Below the pieces are notes generated by a model. That model was given only the letters and a program-made list of their open reading frames with translations. It had not been told where the DNA came from and did not search any database. From the NCBI GenBank assembly GCA_944548615.1, contig OX155961.1:23651620-23715619 (forward strand): a DNA stretch of 64,000 nt. Reading direction: 5' to 3'. The stretch comes from Micropterix aruncella (taxonomy: Eukaryota; Arthropoda; Insecta; Lepidoptera; Micropterigidae). The number at the start of each line of letters is the position of its first letter. Position 1 is the stretch's first letter. The translations under genes and the position numbers were made by a program. Positions 12,119 through 24,117 of the stretch are shown in pieces.

Positions 12119-12276
12119 AATAGGATAAAAAACGAATTTACCGCGTAAAATTTGTAGGACCCGACGTTTCGGTGACGTTGCAGCCGCCGTTGTCTAGGGT
12201 AGACAACGGCGGCTGCAACGTCACCGAAACGTCGGGTCCTACAAATTTTAAGCGGTAAATTCGTTTTCTATCCTAT
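12119..12276. repeat. Near-perfect fold-back hairpin, stem ~75 bp, loop 5
   Basis: The left arm (from TAGGATAAAAAACGAATTTA) and right arm (ending AAATTCGTTTTCTATCCTA) are reverse complements with few mismatches. They meet at a five-base loop AGGGT at 12,196-12,200. The arm contains ACCCGACGTTTCGGTGACG, the same arm sequence as the three hairpins at 45.9-46.5 kb and the single arm at 62.2 kb. It has no coding capacity. Confidence 0.9.
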
Positions 12277-13425
12277 TTATAATGTCAAACAACCGCGATA
12301 GTCTTCGATTTTATATGTCTCAAAATCTGGTCTATAATATTCTTTTTGACCACTACGATCATTCTGATTTGCACTTTTCCGAAACGGGAGGGGTCCCTAC
12401 ACCGCTGACAAACGCCAGCGCTCTTAGAAATATATATTTTGTACTCACACAGCGTATGTACTATATCTATTCTGGTATTATGCGACTGTTTTTGTTCAAA
12501 CAGTTATAATAAATACAATGCCTGTTCATGTTAAGTACCCTAGGGATATCAGGTAAGTAGCCATATTTAATAGGATGTAACTCAGAAATGGCTCATAAAT
12601 GAGATCAGTCGTATTAGTAATAAATTTTCTATATATGTAGAGAAATCTTTTATTGGTAAATGATTTACAGCTATTGGAAAGGTTGGCCCAAAATGCCCAT
12701 TCTCTATTAACACGATAATTTAGTCAACTAACTGACAACATAAATTTTCTTACAAAATTAGATTTTTTTAAAGATTTCGATGTTATTAGTGATACTAAAA
12801 TATTTTTTTTTGTTTATGGAAATTTTTGAACTAAAAATTATTTAATTTTGTTTAAAAAAAAAATGATTTTTCATATGCCTAAATATTTTTGATGAATTAA
12901 TTTTCTTTCTAAGTCCTGTACATTTCAGGATCAAATATTATTTAATCCTGTCTTTTTCCAGTTATGTAAATTTTTCATATATCTATTGTAAAACATTATG
13001 TTGCTTCAGGCCTTTTCAATGTATATCAATGCTTTAACGGAATATATTCTACTATGATTTTTGACTATAACTCCAACAGAAATCCGTCCACCCGAGGGCG
13101 CGTGAGTCAAACTTCAATCTCGAAAAATTGGACTTAGAGACAAAACATTCGGTACACAGAAGCCTCGTGAAAGGTTTAGGTTGGAGCTCCTCGTATACAC
13201 GCGACACAAATAATAATTTAAATCCTCCATATTAAAAAAAACACTAAGTACATAATTTTTGTAAAAATACCATTTTAATACCACGGAAAATACTACAAAT
13301 AAGCGCGGGGAGCTTGCCTTGGCTCGAGGGGGGAGAGGGGGGTTGTCTCCATGCCGGGAAGGTCTTGGTGTGACACAACCGATTTTTTAACAGATTAGGT
13401 CGATCTGTATGTCACTATTTAATGA
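12277..13425. other. No gene recognised
   Basis: The 75-codon plus frame at 12,282-12,509 starts in the flank of the hairpin (AATGTCAAACAACCGCGATA), which is shared with the hairpins at 46 kb, and is not supported as a gene. The remainder is AT-rich. Confidence 0.45.
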
Positions 13426-13806
13426 AATCTAAGGTAACTAATTTAACCATCTTCCAAGGATCGGAGCGTCATGAAAATTGGCAGCTGTATGTAGTTCTGA
13501 TGACAAAACAATAATATGGTACTGTCGAACTGATCTGATGATGGAGTCGGAAGATATGAACTGGAACTTCATGATGGAACATATCATAGCTGTGTTTGGA
13601 CTTGTTAGAAAAGTCTTGAAATGAACTTTGAGCACGATTAGGTTTCAAGGTCTGATGATGAAGCCGGAAGATAGGCACTGGCATTCCATGATGGAATATC
13701 GTATCATAGCCGTGTTTGGACTTGTTAGAAAGGTCTTGTAATGAACTTTGACTACGATTTAAGATCATTTATAAAAGCGTGTTTTTAGTGTTTTTTTTAA
13801 ACTATT
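13426..13806 (-). repeat. Dispersed repeat with an internal ~112 bp tandem duplication, copy 1
   Basis: It matches 37,321-37,924. Inside, the segment with TCTGATGATGGAGTCGGAAG is followed about 112 bases later by TCTGATGATGAAGCCGGAAG, and the two sub-units stay alike through GTGTTTGGACTTGTTAGAAA. Both genomic copies carry both sub-units, so the internal duplication predates dispersal. The overlapping minus frames are not conserved in length and are not called. Confidence 0.75.
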
Positions 13807-14860
13807 ATTTTTTATTAATTAACCGTAAGCGTCAGTTTCTAAACTTCATGAGAACTTAACGATTTTAATTTACAACTTGAAGAATAAAAACTAATAAATA
13901 AAACTTTAAACGTCGATTTAATACAGTCTGACTTACAAGTAGATAAAGTAAACACTCGAGGTGGTCGCACATCAATCAGTGTCATGACAGTAGCGCCGGG
14001 TTGGCGATCCATCTCCTGCTGCTAGCATAAGATTTACTCAACCGTGAAGTTGAAAGACGAAAAAGAAAGAGTAGTTTACCGTTATAAGTGAATAAAAGAG
14101 AGATAGTGATATTTAAAAACCAGTATTGGAAACGAGACAAGTATACTGACAAATATGCTGTAGTCAAAAAAATCTGGTTGATTTACGGTATCATATAGGT
14201 ACTTTCCCAAAGGAGAATGCCCAATCTAGTATGAACAAATGTATTTTTTTTTTAATTTTTGTATCTATCAAATGGTTTCATATCTATTCAGTGACATCAT
14301 CAGATTCTTTGTAAAAAAATACATCAAAAACGGTTACCGCATTTCATAAATATTAACAAAATAAAAAAATATATTTTGAGTCTAAATTCAGCAACATATT
14401 GACAAAAAATATGACAGATGCAACCTATTATCTAGTTTAAAAGTTATTTCGGGGGTTAAAGATGAGTTTAGTAGATGCAGGTTGATAGTGTACCTTAAAA
14501 ACTATTTATTTAATTTATTTATTTTATTCTCCCTCCCTTTAAATCATCCATGTCACATCAAGGTCACAAAAACTAGGGGTAAGCCCATGTCGCTAATAAC
14601 AATAAATCGATTTTACTTTTATCGTTTTTTCTTCGACTTATGTACATTATAAATTTTAAATAGAGTGAAAATCAAGTTAGTTAATTCCAAGTTTATTTTC
14701 AAAAGTTCTTGATTAATAATAAATAGTTCTTTATGTATAATTCACGTTCATAACGCAATTTTTAGTTTATTACTGGTAAATAAGGATTCTGTCATCGAAT
14801 AAAAAGGATCGATACGCGGATCTATATCGTAGACGTAGTCGATTATGTAACATAATTTTT
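13807..14860. other. No gene recognised
   Basis: AT-rich, with no supported frame. Confidence 0.5.
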
Positions 14861-15804
14861 ATTTTTTTTTATTTATTCAAATAAGCCAGTTGGTAGGAAT
14901 CCCTACTCTTGGTATAGTCAAGTTGAGTAACTGGTATTATAACTTATGTGGTATAATATTTTTTTTAAATATCGACCATTATTTTTAAATGTAAAACAAT
15001 TAATATTTCAATTTAAAATAAAGATTTAAGATCTTTTTAAAATAATGGGAACTGCTTAAATACTGCAGATAGTCAAAATATAAAAACGAAGAGTCGGTTA
15101 TAAAACAGTAAAATTAAGATTATAAAGAATATAAAATTAAATCAATAACAATGTCGCAATAGAAATGGTCAATATAATTTTTTATATTATAATCCATCTT
15201 TGATAATCAATGCTTGTAATGTAAATAATCAAATTTATAAAATTAAAAAAAAAAACAAAAATAAGAAAAGATTGTAATATAAATAATTATGGAAGATTAG
15301 GAAAATCAATACTCTCAAAGTCCTAACAGAATACATTGGGTTCTTAATAAGCATATCCTGGACCTTGCTCTTAAATTGAACGTCTCCAAGACCCCTGACG
15401 CACAATGGAATCTTGTTATAAAATATATTGGACTGATAAAGGAAACTATTTCTAACCTTACTTAGTCGCACTTTGCAAGGACGCAAGTCTTGTTTGTTTC
15501 GCGTGTTGTGCGAATGAACATCCGAATTTGTTGGAGTGGTGCTGATATTTTTTCGTGCGTACATAACACCCTGGTATATATAAGCGGCATACATTGTCAT
15601 GATACCAGATTCAACGAAATATGGCCTGCAAGATGTTAGCGATGATATGGTAAATAAATTGCGAATCGCTCTTTTTTGAAGTCTAAAGATTCTTACCGAA
15701 TTTGCCGCCATTCCCCAAAACATGAGACCATAACTTAGTAAGGAATGGAAATATGCAAAGTATACAGACTTTGCGGCTTCGCGAGCATTAGAAAAAAAGA
15801 GCAA
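14861..15804 (-). pseudogene. 5'-truncated non-LTR retrotransposon: RT C-terminus and 3' UTR
   Basis: The open frame 15,804-15,235 is the region downstream of the reverse transcriptase core. YFAYFHSLLSYGLMFWG, then RLQKRAIRNLF, then HSHNTRNKQDLRPCKVRLSK and the FYNKIP block are all hallmarks of the C-terminus of CR1/Jockey-type ORF2 proteins. The fingers and palm motifs are missing, as expected for 5' truncation during target-primed insertion. The last ~25 codons are low complexity. The 3' UTR runs down to an A-rich tail on the minus strand at about 14,861. Family members with the same HSHNTR block are the element at 24.6-28.7 kb and others in the window. Confidence 0.8.
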
Positions 15805-15810
15805 TAACGA

Positions 15811-16139
15811 GCATTAGAAAAAAAGGCAACTCTTTTCAGTAGCTTTAGGCTTGACAATTAATGATAAATAAAAATAAATGGAGTACTACATTAGCCGGAA
15901 GTTTAAAAGTACTAATATTTCATTAAAAAAAAACCCCGAAACGAATAGTCATGACACTTATTAATATTTTTTTTTATTTTAGCTATAATGTATTATATTT
16001 TTTTTCAAAATCTTTCTTTTAAGAGTACTGGGCTTTTCAAGATCTTCTTTCGTCTTGATTCTGTATAAGAGCAATAATTTATTTGCATTAGATTTTCAGA
16101 TTCCTTTGTTTTCTTTTCAGTGATTTCATTGTTTTACTT
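15811..16139. other. No gene recognised
   Basis: Flanking AT-rich sequence with nothing recognised. Confidence 0.45.
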
Positions 16140-16990
16140 CCCGGCTCACCAACCGACAAGGAGGGAAAGTATTATGATCGCGCAAACGTTTTTTTCGATA
16201 TGAAGACAGAAATATCCATTTTAAGCCCCTCTGAGATGATTGAAGAGTATCTATTCCTCCACGATAGCGTCTAAACGATTAATCCGATTGACCTGAAATT
16301 TGGCATGTCTTTGGTATCATTTGGTCATGGCCAGAGTTGAAAAATTGTGGTTAAAATGAGTCTACCACCTGATGCCCTAATCATATTTCAGTCAAATATT
16401 GGACATAAAGACTTGAAATTTGGGCACAGGTGTTTTGTTGGCCTGAAATCACTTGTGAAATTTTCTTTTGGAATATTTTGTAGAGACTACGTCACAATGT
16501 AATATTTTAGTTGCCCCGCCAAATAACAATCCAAAATTTCCCGCTGCAGTTGTGCTGCCACTGCATAGAAATACGGAGTCAGATTTCAGATATAAATCGC
16601 TGTAAACGCCAGACGAGGAGCGCATCGCTCACTCGCCAGTCTGTATTAAATCGTTAATGGATTAACATTTCTGTATTTGTACTGCCGCGCCGCGCACCGG
16701 CCCCCGGTGAAGTCGCCGTTAATAACTACTGAGGCGGTCTGATCCACAACGAGTGGATCTATAGTGCATATGATGGGATCCTAATCATCCCCTGGTAGTC
16801 AACTGGCCCTAGCCAAAATGTCCTATACAAAGTTACATTAATAATATTAAATTTCGCCCTAAATTTTAATCAAATATTAATACCGTCTGTTGGCATTTAG
16901 CCTAGACACAAACCGCGCCGCCTGAGGCTATTGCAACGGAACCCAACCAGGTTCGTCCGCCAGCCTAGAAATGGCGCTGATCGATTTTAT
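16140..16990 (-). repeat. Dispersed repeat, inverted partner of 30,030-30,570
   Basis: Its reverse complement matches 30,030-30,570 in blocks: the GGTTGGGTTCCGTT block, the block around CATGACCAAATGATGCC and CCAAATAACACC, and the end near CCTTGTCGGTTGGTGAGCCG. It is non-coding and diverged. Its class is not identified. Confidence 0.65.
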
Positions 16991-17289
16991 TTAAAAAAAA
17001 TAATTTTCAGATAAAATCAGTCTTTGGCTAATTGCCGGGGAAGTCTTATGGTCATACTACCGTTTATTATTATATATCTATAATAATACATTTTTATGTT
17101 ATGTATTTTATGTCAAATTATACATTAGGTAATATCTTACTCATTGCTATAAAATTTTGTTAAGAATATTGACAAATCGATTGTTTGGTCGTAGTCCTAC
17201 TCTTTGTCTTTATGTTCCTAATGCTTCCGTGCATGTTAAGCCTGATCGCTTGCTTGTTTTTCCTTAGGTCGGCCTAACTCACGGTTCAG

Positions 17290-17800
17290 TACCATTTCAG
17301 CCTCCACGAGGAGCGACTCATTCTGTATGGGAACTCTGTGAACTCTTCCTGTTGCTGTCATCTGCAGTCTTAGACAGTTAGGATCGGAATTGCCCAGCCA
17401 GGGGAAAAACTTCAGGCGGAACCGGGCGGTTTGCGCACTGGGCTAAGTCAGCTGATCGCTTGCACAATCTGGCGAAAAACTAAGGAGTTTGGAGGAGTAA
17501 ATTTCCTAAGAAGCGGGGGTAGTTCTTGATCTGGCTCACCTATCCCGAGAAACGATCTATTGACCATCCGATCCCAAATGAGCTTGACGTGCAATGGGCG
17601 CAATGAATCCGTGATGAATTCAAACTACGTATTATCGCTAACGCCAGGTAGAGGTCGCGCAAGCGACCTCGAATTCGTGAGCAAAATGAAGGATGGCGAA
17701 ATCTGTTCAAATCTGGTAGTAAGGGCGCGCGAAGCTCGCTGGGTGACACTACCCAATTCCCCGCGTTTAGTGTCGGACTCTTACGGGCTGTTAGCGTAGT
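17290..17800 (+). repeat. Family X repeat, diverged copy
   Basis: It shares ordered blocks with 55,030-55,400 and 35,060-35,260: GGTCGCGCAAGCGACCTCGA, then CTGGTAGTAAGGGCG, then CTTACGGGCT, then GCGTAG. It is GC-richer than its surroundings. The 79-codon plus and 69-codon minus frames are opposite readings of the same repeat and are not supported as genes. Confidence 0.6.
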
Positions 17801-18395
17801 TGGAAAATTTCTGCTTTAAATTATTATCTAAACCATTTTAAATTTAAATAAAGATGCCGTAAATGTAAATAAAAACTATAATTAAATGCTAATTTATTTT
17901 GTTTGAAATTAACTTTTATTTCATTTACTCTTTAACTCGTTTTGATATAAACTCAATTGTTTTAGCAATCAGTGTTTTGAACTATGAACTAGCTAGATTA
18001 TTATATAGATTATTACAGCCAATATTATATGTCTAAAATGCCTAAAACTTCCAATGACATAATTAAAATATGTCATTTTTGGAATGATCTGATTTTTGTA
18101 ATAATTTCATTCTCCTAGCATAAGCATAATTATATTTTTTCATTGTTAGCGTGTCAATAGTAGGACTACAATTAAAGTTAAATTATGCATGACATAATAA
18201 CATGCATTACAGTTTTTCGTCTTGAATATTTAATCTATTCACGCCCGCAAGAATCTATTTTAAAAATAACGGTATTATGATAGCTGACATTCTAATTCTC
18301 ATATAATTTAGTATACATCTATTTATGTTTAAAAAATACGAAGGCATATTGCTGGATTAACAATATAATTATTTTACGTTGATTATTATACATAG
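17801..18395. other. No gene recognised, AT-rich
   Basis: No supported frame. Confidence 0.5.
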
Positions 18396-18811
18396 AATTT
18401 GCATTTATTTATTTTATTTATTTTATTTATTTATTTTATTTATCCCTAGTATTACATGATTAAATTTCCTATAGTAATTTTACATCATTTAGTCGTACAT
18501 ACAAAATGTGAACCCTGGAAATTTACTAAAGGTGCGGCTTCGGCGGAATTTTATCACCTCACTAGGCCGAGCCTGTATTGAGGTGATATTTAGTACTGCG
18601 TTCATCTGCCGGGTGTATAGGTAATTTATTTAATCTTGGGAGATCCTACAAGTGTATATTGTATAACTATTATAGTATATAGGTATATATATTAAACAAA
18701 AATATTTATTAAATTAAATGAGATATAATATATATGGGAGATATATGAATACAGTTATGAGGCTAATGAGATAATAATAACAATAATAAGTAATATAAGT
18801 TATCTGTGCAC
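18396..18811 (-). repeat. 3' UTR and (TTTA)n tail of the element at 18.8-20.7 kb
   Basis: This is untranslated sequence directly downstream (minus strand) of a reverse transcriptase frame. It ends at a TTTATTTA-rich run at 18,400-18,445, which reads as an A-rich tail on the minus strand. Confidence 0.6.
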
Positions 18812-20680
18812 CTATTTAAAAACCTTAGTTACTAACGACTCACAGTGCTCCCTCGTCGAGTGTAACAACCATAATGTTACCAGTCTTTTGTAGTGAGCGT
18901 CATTTTGAATGATTGTAGCTTGGCCTAATTGCGTGGTAAATATGTTATGGAGTTTTTTCGCTAGGTAAATATAGTGTCTTTGTCCAAAGGTCGTTCTCAT
19001 TTTTGGTTGTACATGTCTGTCTTTATGTCTTGTGTCGTGTCTATGGGCGTTACTGGTCGGCTTGCTGTTGTCCCGTTGGAGTTCTTTCCTGTATCATATC
19101 AAGACCTGCCGTACGTATAGCTGTCTTGCATCCAACACCATAAAATCCCTGTAGAGCTGGTCACTGGAGTAGCGGTATGGCTTCCTGGCTATAACCTTAA
19201 TCAAGGCCTTTTGGGCCTTTATCAGAGGATCCAGATTTGTTTTGGCCATACCACCCCAGCCTAGTTGTCCGTATATTAGCAGAGATTGAGCTAACGCGTA
19301 ATATATCGTCCTCAAGACATTGATTTCAAAGACGTTTCGAATATTTTTAAATACATACATTAGTTTTCTCATTCTTGACGCTGTGATGTCAACATGGTCA
19401 TACCATTTTAGGTTATTGTCAATAGTGATTCCTAGGTATTTTATTGACATGCTTTTTCCAATGGGTGGCAGTTGCAGTAGTTATCATAATTGCATTCGTG
19501 CAGTATAAGTTGCAATTCAGGTGATGGCTGCTGCCTCTTGTCGATACTAAAGGTCAAATACTTCGTCTTTTCCCTATTGAGTGTTAGCAAGTTTTTGTCT
19601 AGCCATTGATGGGCTGCTTTTAATCCAGTCTCTGCCTGGCCGAATACTAACTCCCATGTGTCTGCTTGGAAAAGTAACACCGTATCATCAGCAAATGACA
19701 GAACAGAGCCAGTTATTTCCAGTTGACAAAAGTTGTTGATGTACACGAGAAAAAGTAAAGGCCCCAAAGTACTTCCCTGGGGAACACCGTAGTTGCATGG
19801 CAAGCCATCACTTAGAACATTGTCAATTTTCACTCTTTGTGATCTTCCCGTAATGTAGCTAGTAAACCAACTTATCTCGATGTCACCAAAACCAAGTTGT
19901 GTTAACTTTTCTAATAGTTTGTCATGTGGAACTGTATCGAATGCTTTAGCCAGGTCAAGAAAAATTCCTAGACATCGCTTATTTGCATCAATATTTTCTG
20001 TCACATACTTTGTGATAGCCAAGATTGCTTCAGACGTTCCTCGACCTGGTCTAAAGCCGTACTGACCGTCTGATAGAATACCGTTTTGTTCAAGATGGTG
20101 TGTCAGTTCTTTGGCTACAATTTTTTCCATGACTTTGCTTAAACTATTGAGCACAGATATAGGTCGGTAATTTTTGGGATCTGTTCTGACACCTGCTTTG
20201 TATATCGGAGTTACATTAGCCACCTTAAATTGTTTTGGAAATTCGCCATTTTGAATTGATAAATTAACCAAGTATGTTAGTGGTTTTATTATGTAGCGGT
20301 GGATAGTTCGGAGTGAGCTGCCGCTAATAGCGTCAGGTCCCGGGGCTGAGTCACTTTTAAGATCGAGTAGAGTTTTACATATATCAGATTCTGTAATTAA
20401 TTTAAATTTAAATATCGGAATATTAGTTATTGTAGTTATATTATTTGTGATAGTGCTATTGCCTATACAAGAGTTCCTCCTATGCATGATGTCGTTAGAT
20501 AAATTTACACCAACGTTTGTGAAGTAACCATTTAATGTATTTGCAATTTTCAGTTTGTCGGATATAATTTCATTGTTTGAGATTAATTCGGTAACTTTAC
20601 TTTTTATTTCTGTATTGGAGCTCAGTTCCTTGACTGCCTTCCATATTACCTTTGGATGATTTATATTTTATTGTATTATT
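18812..20680 (-). pseudogene. Non-LTR retrotransposon reverse transcriptase, truncated and frameshifted
   Basis: The frame is open from about 20,680, through KVIWKAVKELSS and the ATG at 20,487, and contains a nearly complete reverse transcriptase: YRPISVLNSLSKVMEKIV, GQYGFRPGRGTSEAI, LGIFLDLAKAFDTVPHDKLL, GVPQGSTLGPLLFLVYIN and the catalytic FADDTVLLF. Near 19,460 a one-base shift moves the frame, and the thumb/C-terminal region (IKYLGITIDNNLKW onward) continues from 19,450. A single in-frame TGA at 19,094-19,096 precedes the last piece, MRTTFGQRHYIYLAKKL. The endonuclease and ORF1 are absent (5' truncation). The fragment at 59.7-60.6 kb is the same family. It once encoded the polymerase for target-primed reverse transcription and is now non-functional. 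Confidence 0.85.
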
Positions 20681-20868
20681 CTCTCTTACTATTTAATGAC
20701 ATTAGTATATTTTGATTATTTGTAAGTACGTAATATTGAATATAATATTACAGCCATGACAACTATCATGATAGTTATGTTTTTAATAATTAAATTTTAA
20801 GCATTTAATGTTATTTAATTTTAAGCATGTATTGTGTAACTTGAGTTTAATTTAATACTTATATGTTA

Positions 20869-21952
20869 CTAGATGACCCGGTGAACTTTGTACCACCTAA
20901 AATTGATTTGTTTGTAACTCTTCATAAGCGTTTATTGATTATATCAACCTTCCAAATCCAATTAATTGAAATCTATAATATGGCCGAATCGTGTACGGTT
21001 TGAGTTTCGTTCGGTGATTAAATGAAAATCGTTTTATAATTAAAATAAATTCAATGAATTTAATTTACATGATAAAATAATAATGCTTCTTCGACTTTTC
21101 CGACTTTTTTGCATTTTTCGACTTTCTTGTCTTTTTCGACTTTTTTGACTTTTTGGACTTTTCCAACTTTTCGACTTTTCGGTTTTTCCGATTTTTTCGA
21201 CTTTTTCTACGTTTTCAACTTTTTTGAATTTTTCGACTCTTTTGACTTTTTCGACTTTTCGACTTTTTGAAATTTTACACAATCGCACGCAATGAATAAC
21301 AGTTATGGATGGCGCAGCTGTCAAACAATAGGATCGCCGCGAACGCCATCTATTGAAAGGGGCTTATTTCCCAAAAAGACCAATTTCGATATTTTCGATT
21401 TTCAGTTGTTTCTTTTAATTTTTCCTAAATATTTTTTTTATAATTAAAATAAATTCAATGAATTTAATTTACATGATAAAATAATAATGCTTCTTCGACT
21501 TTTCCGACTTTTTTGCATTTTTCGACTATCTTGTCTTTTTCGACTTTTTTTGACTTTTTGGACTTTTCCAACTTTTCGACTTTTCCGATTTTTTCGACTT
21601 TTTCTACGTTTTCAACTTTTTTGACTTTTTCGACTCTTTTGACTTTTTCGACTTTTCGACTTTTTGAAATTTTACACAATCGCACGCAATGAATAACAGT
21701 TATGGATGGCGCAGCTGTCAAACAATAGGATCGCCGCGAACGCCATCTATTGAAAGGGGCTTATTTCCCAAAAAGACCAATTTCGATATTTTCGATTTTC
21801 AGTTGTTTCTTTTAATTTTTCCTAAATATTTTTTTTTGTAAACCACCCCTGAATCAAGGCAAACAAAACAAAAGAATAATCATTCAAATCGGTCGAGTCA
21901 TTTTCGAGATCTTGCGAGACTAACGCACGGCGATTAATTTTTATATATAAGA
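20869..21952 (-). mobile_element. Non-autonomous Helitron-like element, ~1.08 kb
   Basis: On the minus strand the element would begin with TCTTATATATAAAAATTAA at 21,952 and end with CTAG at 20,869-20,872. It is flanked by a host A on the 5' side and a T on the 3' side, which is the Helitron A^T target rule. A short imperfect stem (GGTG...CACC) lies about 10 bases before the CTAG. The TTATATATAAAAAT start followed by CGC...GTTAGTCTCGC recurs at 29,640-29,672. No Rep/helicase reading frame is present, so it would depend on a helper. The interior is a 404 bp tandem duplication, listed separately. Confidence 0.7.
21033..21836. repeat. Tandem duplication, period 404 bp, with CGACTTTTT-rich core
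   Basis: 21,033-21,436 and 21,437-21,836 are near-identical, both running from TTTATAATTAAAATAAATTC to CCTAAATATTTTTTT. Each unit carries a run of about 20 irregular TCGACTTTT-like repeats. The lysine-rich minus frames (94 and 85 codons) are this repeat read as protein. They differ by a frame change between the copies, which argues against coding. Confidence 0.9.
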
Positions 21953-22097
21953 TATAAGAAGATAGATAGAATAAAACATTATGGAAAAAAGACCGTAGGT
22001 GATATACATGAAACTGCTGAAAGGACACGCGAAAAAAGTGTAAAGGACAGTAAGCGAAAAAATCAGGTCATGGAAGGAATTAAAAGTAGGTACCCCT

Positions 22098-22290
22098 TGT
22101 ATAACATGCCTTGAACACAACCGGTATGACGACGAAGTTTAGCCCCTCATATTTGTTCTTCGGAGGAGAAGTCTTAATCGATGGACGATTCCATGTTTAC
22201 GGTGAAAACGGATTAAGTATAGCGTGGGTGGTACGGTATAGCTACGACCATATTTCATATCAAAGAAAGCGTATTTTTTCTCAAGAAAAT
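22098..22290 (+). pseudogene. Possible LTR-retrotransposon integrase scrap
   Basis: The plus frame reads HALNTTGMTTKFSPSYLFFG and continues GEV. The pattern resembles the segment after the catalytic glutamate of Ty3/gypsy integrases (ALNTA.H..TG.SP.YL.FGRE). A stop precedes HALN, and no neighbouring integrase motifs were found. This is a weak call. Confidence 0.35.
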
Positions 22291-22388
22291 TAGCCCCTAG
22301 ATCTTTGTAATGCAAAGTTGCAGGTAATAAACAAAATGTTAACAAAAATAACCGAGTTATTTTTTTTAATAAGTGCAGCAGCCATGTC

Positions 22389-22628
22389 ATGGTGAAACGT
22401 AGAACAGGCTATCATAATTAAATGTGTATACAAAATTTCGTGTCTGTGCTGTTGACCGTTGAGGAGTTCCCTCGTTGGAAGCCATCCCTGGGCGCCGCAG
22501 TCCTGTCTTGATGAAACTTAGATCGGGCTGTCATAATTGAATGCATATACACAATTTCGTGACTGTGCTGTTGACCGCTGAGGAGTCCCCTCGTCGGGAG
22601 CTAATCCTGGGTATAGAATCAGGGCATG
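22389..22628 (+). repeat. Two tandem copies of a ~119 bp unit
   Basis: GGTGAAACGTAGAACAGGCT at 22,391 and GATGAAACTTAGATCGGGCT at 22,510 start two diverged units. Both run through CTGTGCTGTTGACCG.TGAGG. They are non-coding. Confidence 0.8.
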
Positions 22629-23036
22629 CTTCCTATATAAAAGGCATTGTCATCGGAGCTGAACCAACATGTAAATTTTCAACATCATATGTTAATATTT
22701 GAGGAGTTCCTTCAATTCCTCATGGATCACATCATCAGAACAAAATTTTGATAAAGATGTGACAAATCTGGAAGTACATCCTTTCAAATAAAAAGAATTT
22801 TCCAAAGCAATTCATAAATGACGGATTTCTGAGGTAACAAACATTTAAAGAAAAATACGATCGAATTTATAACCTCCTCCTTTTTTTAAAGTCGGTTAAA
22901 AATAAATCGACTGTGGTCTACGATCTATAGGACCTGACAGGAAAACGAAAAGAGCTTTATCATTTGAAGGGCATGTTCACAGCAGACTAAGATGTTAAAA
23001 TTTCAAATCCACACCATAGCAAAGAACAGGAAGAAA
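22629..23036. other. No gene recognised
   Basis: Contains TTGAGGAGTTCCTTCAATTC, related to the preceding tandem unit, so this is probably more of the same repeat. No coding match. Confidence 0.4.
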
Positions 23037-23729
23037 TCAAGAATCACACTCATGAAAGCAAAAATGAGAAATATTGTAAAACGGACTAACACGGTTATCA
23101 TAGCATATTGCAAAGGATATATAGGTCAATAATTTATCAAAAGAAATACAAACAAAATCAAATAATGTAAAATGTGTGTATAAGGTAAACTTAGTAATAT
23201 AAATCCACAACATGACATCTCTACAGTTGTGGTAGAAAATTCCCACGCCCACACAACTTCTAACCTCTGCCTTAGAGCCGTCTGTAAATATGATGTCCAA
23301 GCCAGGGGACCGGGACGATATAAGGTCAGAATATACTACATTGTTTAGGGTGGGGACTGCCCTACTGGTTTTTTCATTAAAACTGTTTGAGGGATGATGC
23401 ACGAAGTAGTAAGTCTGTCGGAGAAGGGAAGGTGAAAGTCTTGCTGCTGATCTCTCCGCACCGTAATCGATTTCCGGATCGTAATGGAATGCCTCTTGTT
23501 CCAGGTTGACAGGAACACTGCGACGGCGCAATCGGTCATGTTGATTTTGTCGTGATTGCTGGCGTTGTGTATGTTGTGCACGAAATTGTTGCATTCTCAA
23601 TGTATTCGCTTGTCGTTCATTTTCAGTCGCTCTCAAACATAATTCCGACAATGCCAATACGACTATTTTCTTTATCCGTCGCTCGCTGGTCATCAGTGCG
23701 GCTTGCACGTGAAGTAGATCGCCGCGCAT
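23037..23729 (-). pseudogene. Chimeric open frame: Helitron-like N-part and non-LTR RNase H start
   Basis: A 230-codon open frame. Residues ~33-66 (ENERQANTLRMQQFRAQH, then RRR) and EAFHYDPEIDYGAE resemble the region upstream of the zinc motif in Helitron polyproteins, where A..YDP.IDY precedes a cysteine motif; that motif is not present here. Residues ~125-165 (LDIIFTDGSKAEVRSCVGVG) look like the first strand of an RNase H domain with its catalytic aspartate, as in RNase H-bearing non-LTR elements. The last ~55 residues are low-complexity read-through. The two halves belong to different element classes. The simplest reading is one broken transposon inserted in another with a fortuitously open frame. 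Both assignments are tentative. Confidence 0.4.
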
Positions 23730-24117
23730 TTGACTGACTTCGACGACCTATGTTACATATTCTCCTCGGCATTATAATGAACACTGTAAAAAGACACGGA
23801 ATTGTTTTCAGTCACTCAAATCTGTCGAACATTCCTTGAGAACTTAACAATATTGAAATCCTCAGACTAAGGCCAAATTTGTAGTTATGTATAAGCCTGC
23901 AAAGTCTATTTACCTTTATATAATGGCTGATCAAAGTGAACAAATCTATTCTCCAATCCCACTACCTTTTTTAAAAGAAAAAACGACGTTAAATGTAATA
24001 ACAAATTCACACAGTCGCGCGGAATGAATTATGAATGGCGTAGCTGTCAAACAATAGAATCTATTGTTAGAAAATATAGAGAGCGCCATCTATTGACAGA
24101 AATACGAAGTGGCCATC
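23730..24117. other. No gene; repeat piece related to the Helitron interior
   Basis: 24,008-24,105 (AATGGCGTAGCTGTCAAAC, then GCGCCATCTATTGA) resembles 21,300-21,360 and 21,705-21,765 in the Helitron-like element. The remainder is unassigned. Confidence 0.45.

Noticed and set aside
13530..13700. CTGATGA words that might be hammerhead ribozyme cores
   Set aside because: No GAAA partner with a helix II between, and no helix I or III pairing. They belong to the 112 bp sub-repeat.
21040..21721. Lysine-rich 94 and 85 codon minus frames resembling nuclear proteins
   Set aside because: They are products of the CGACTTTTT repeat, and the two tandem copies differ by a frame change.
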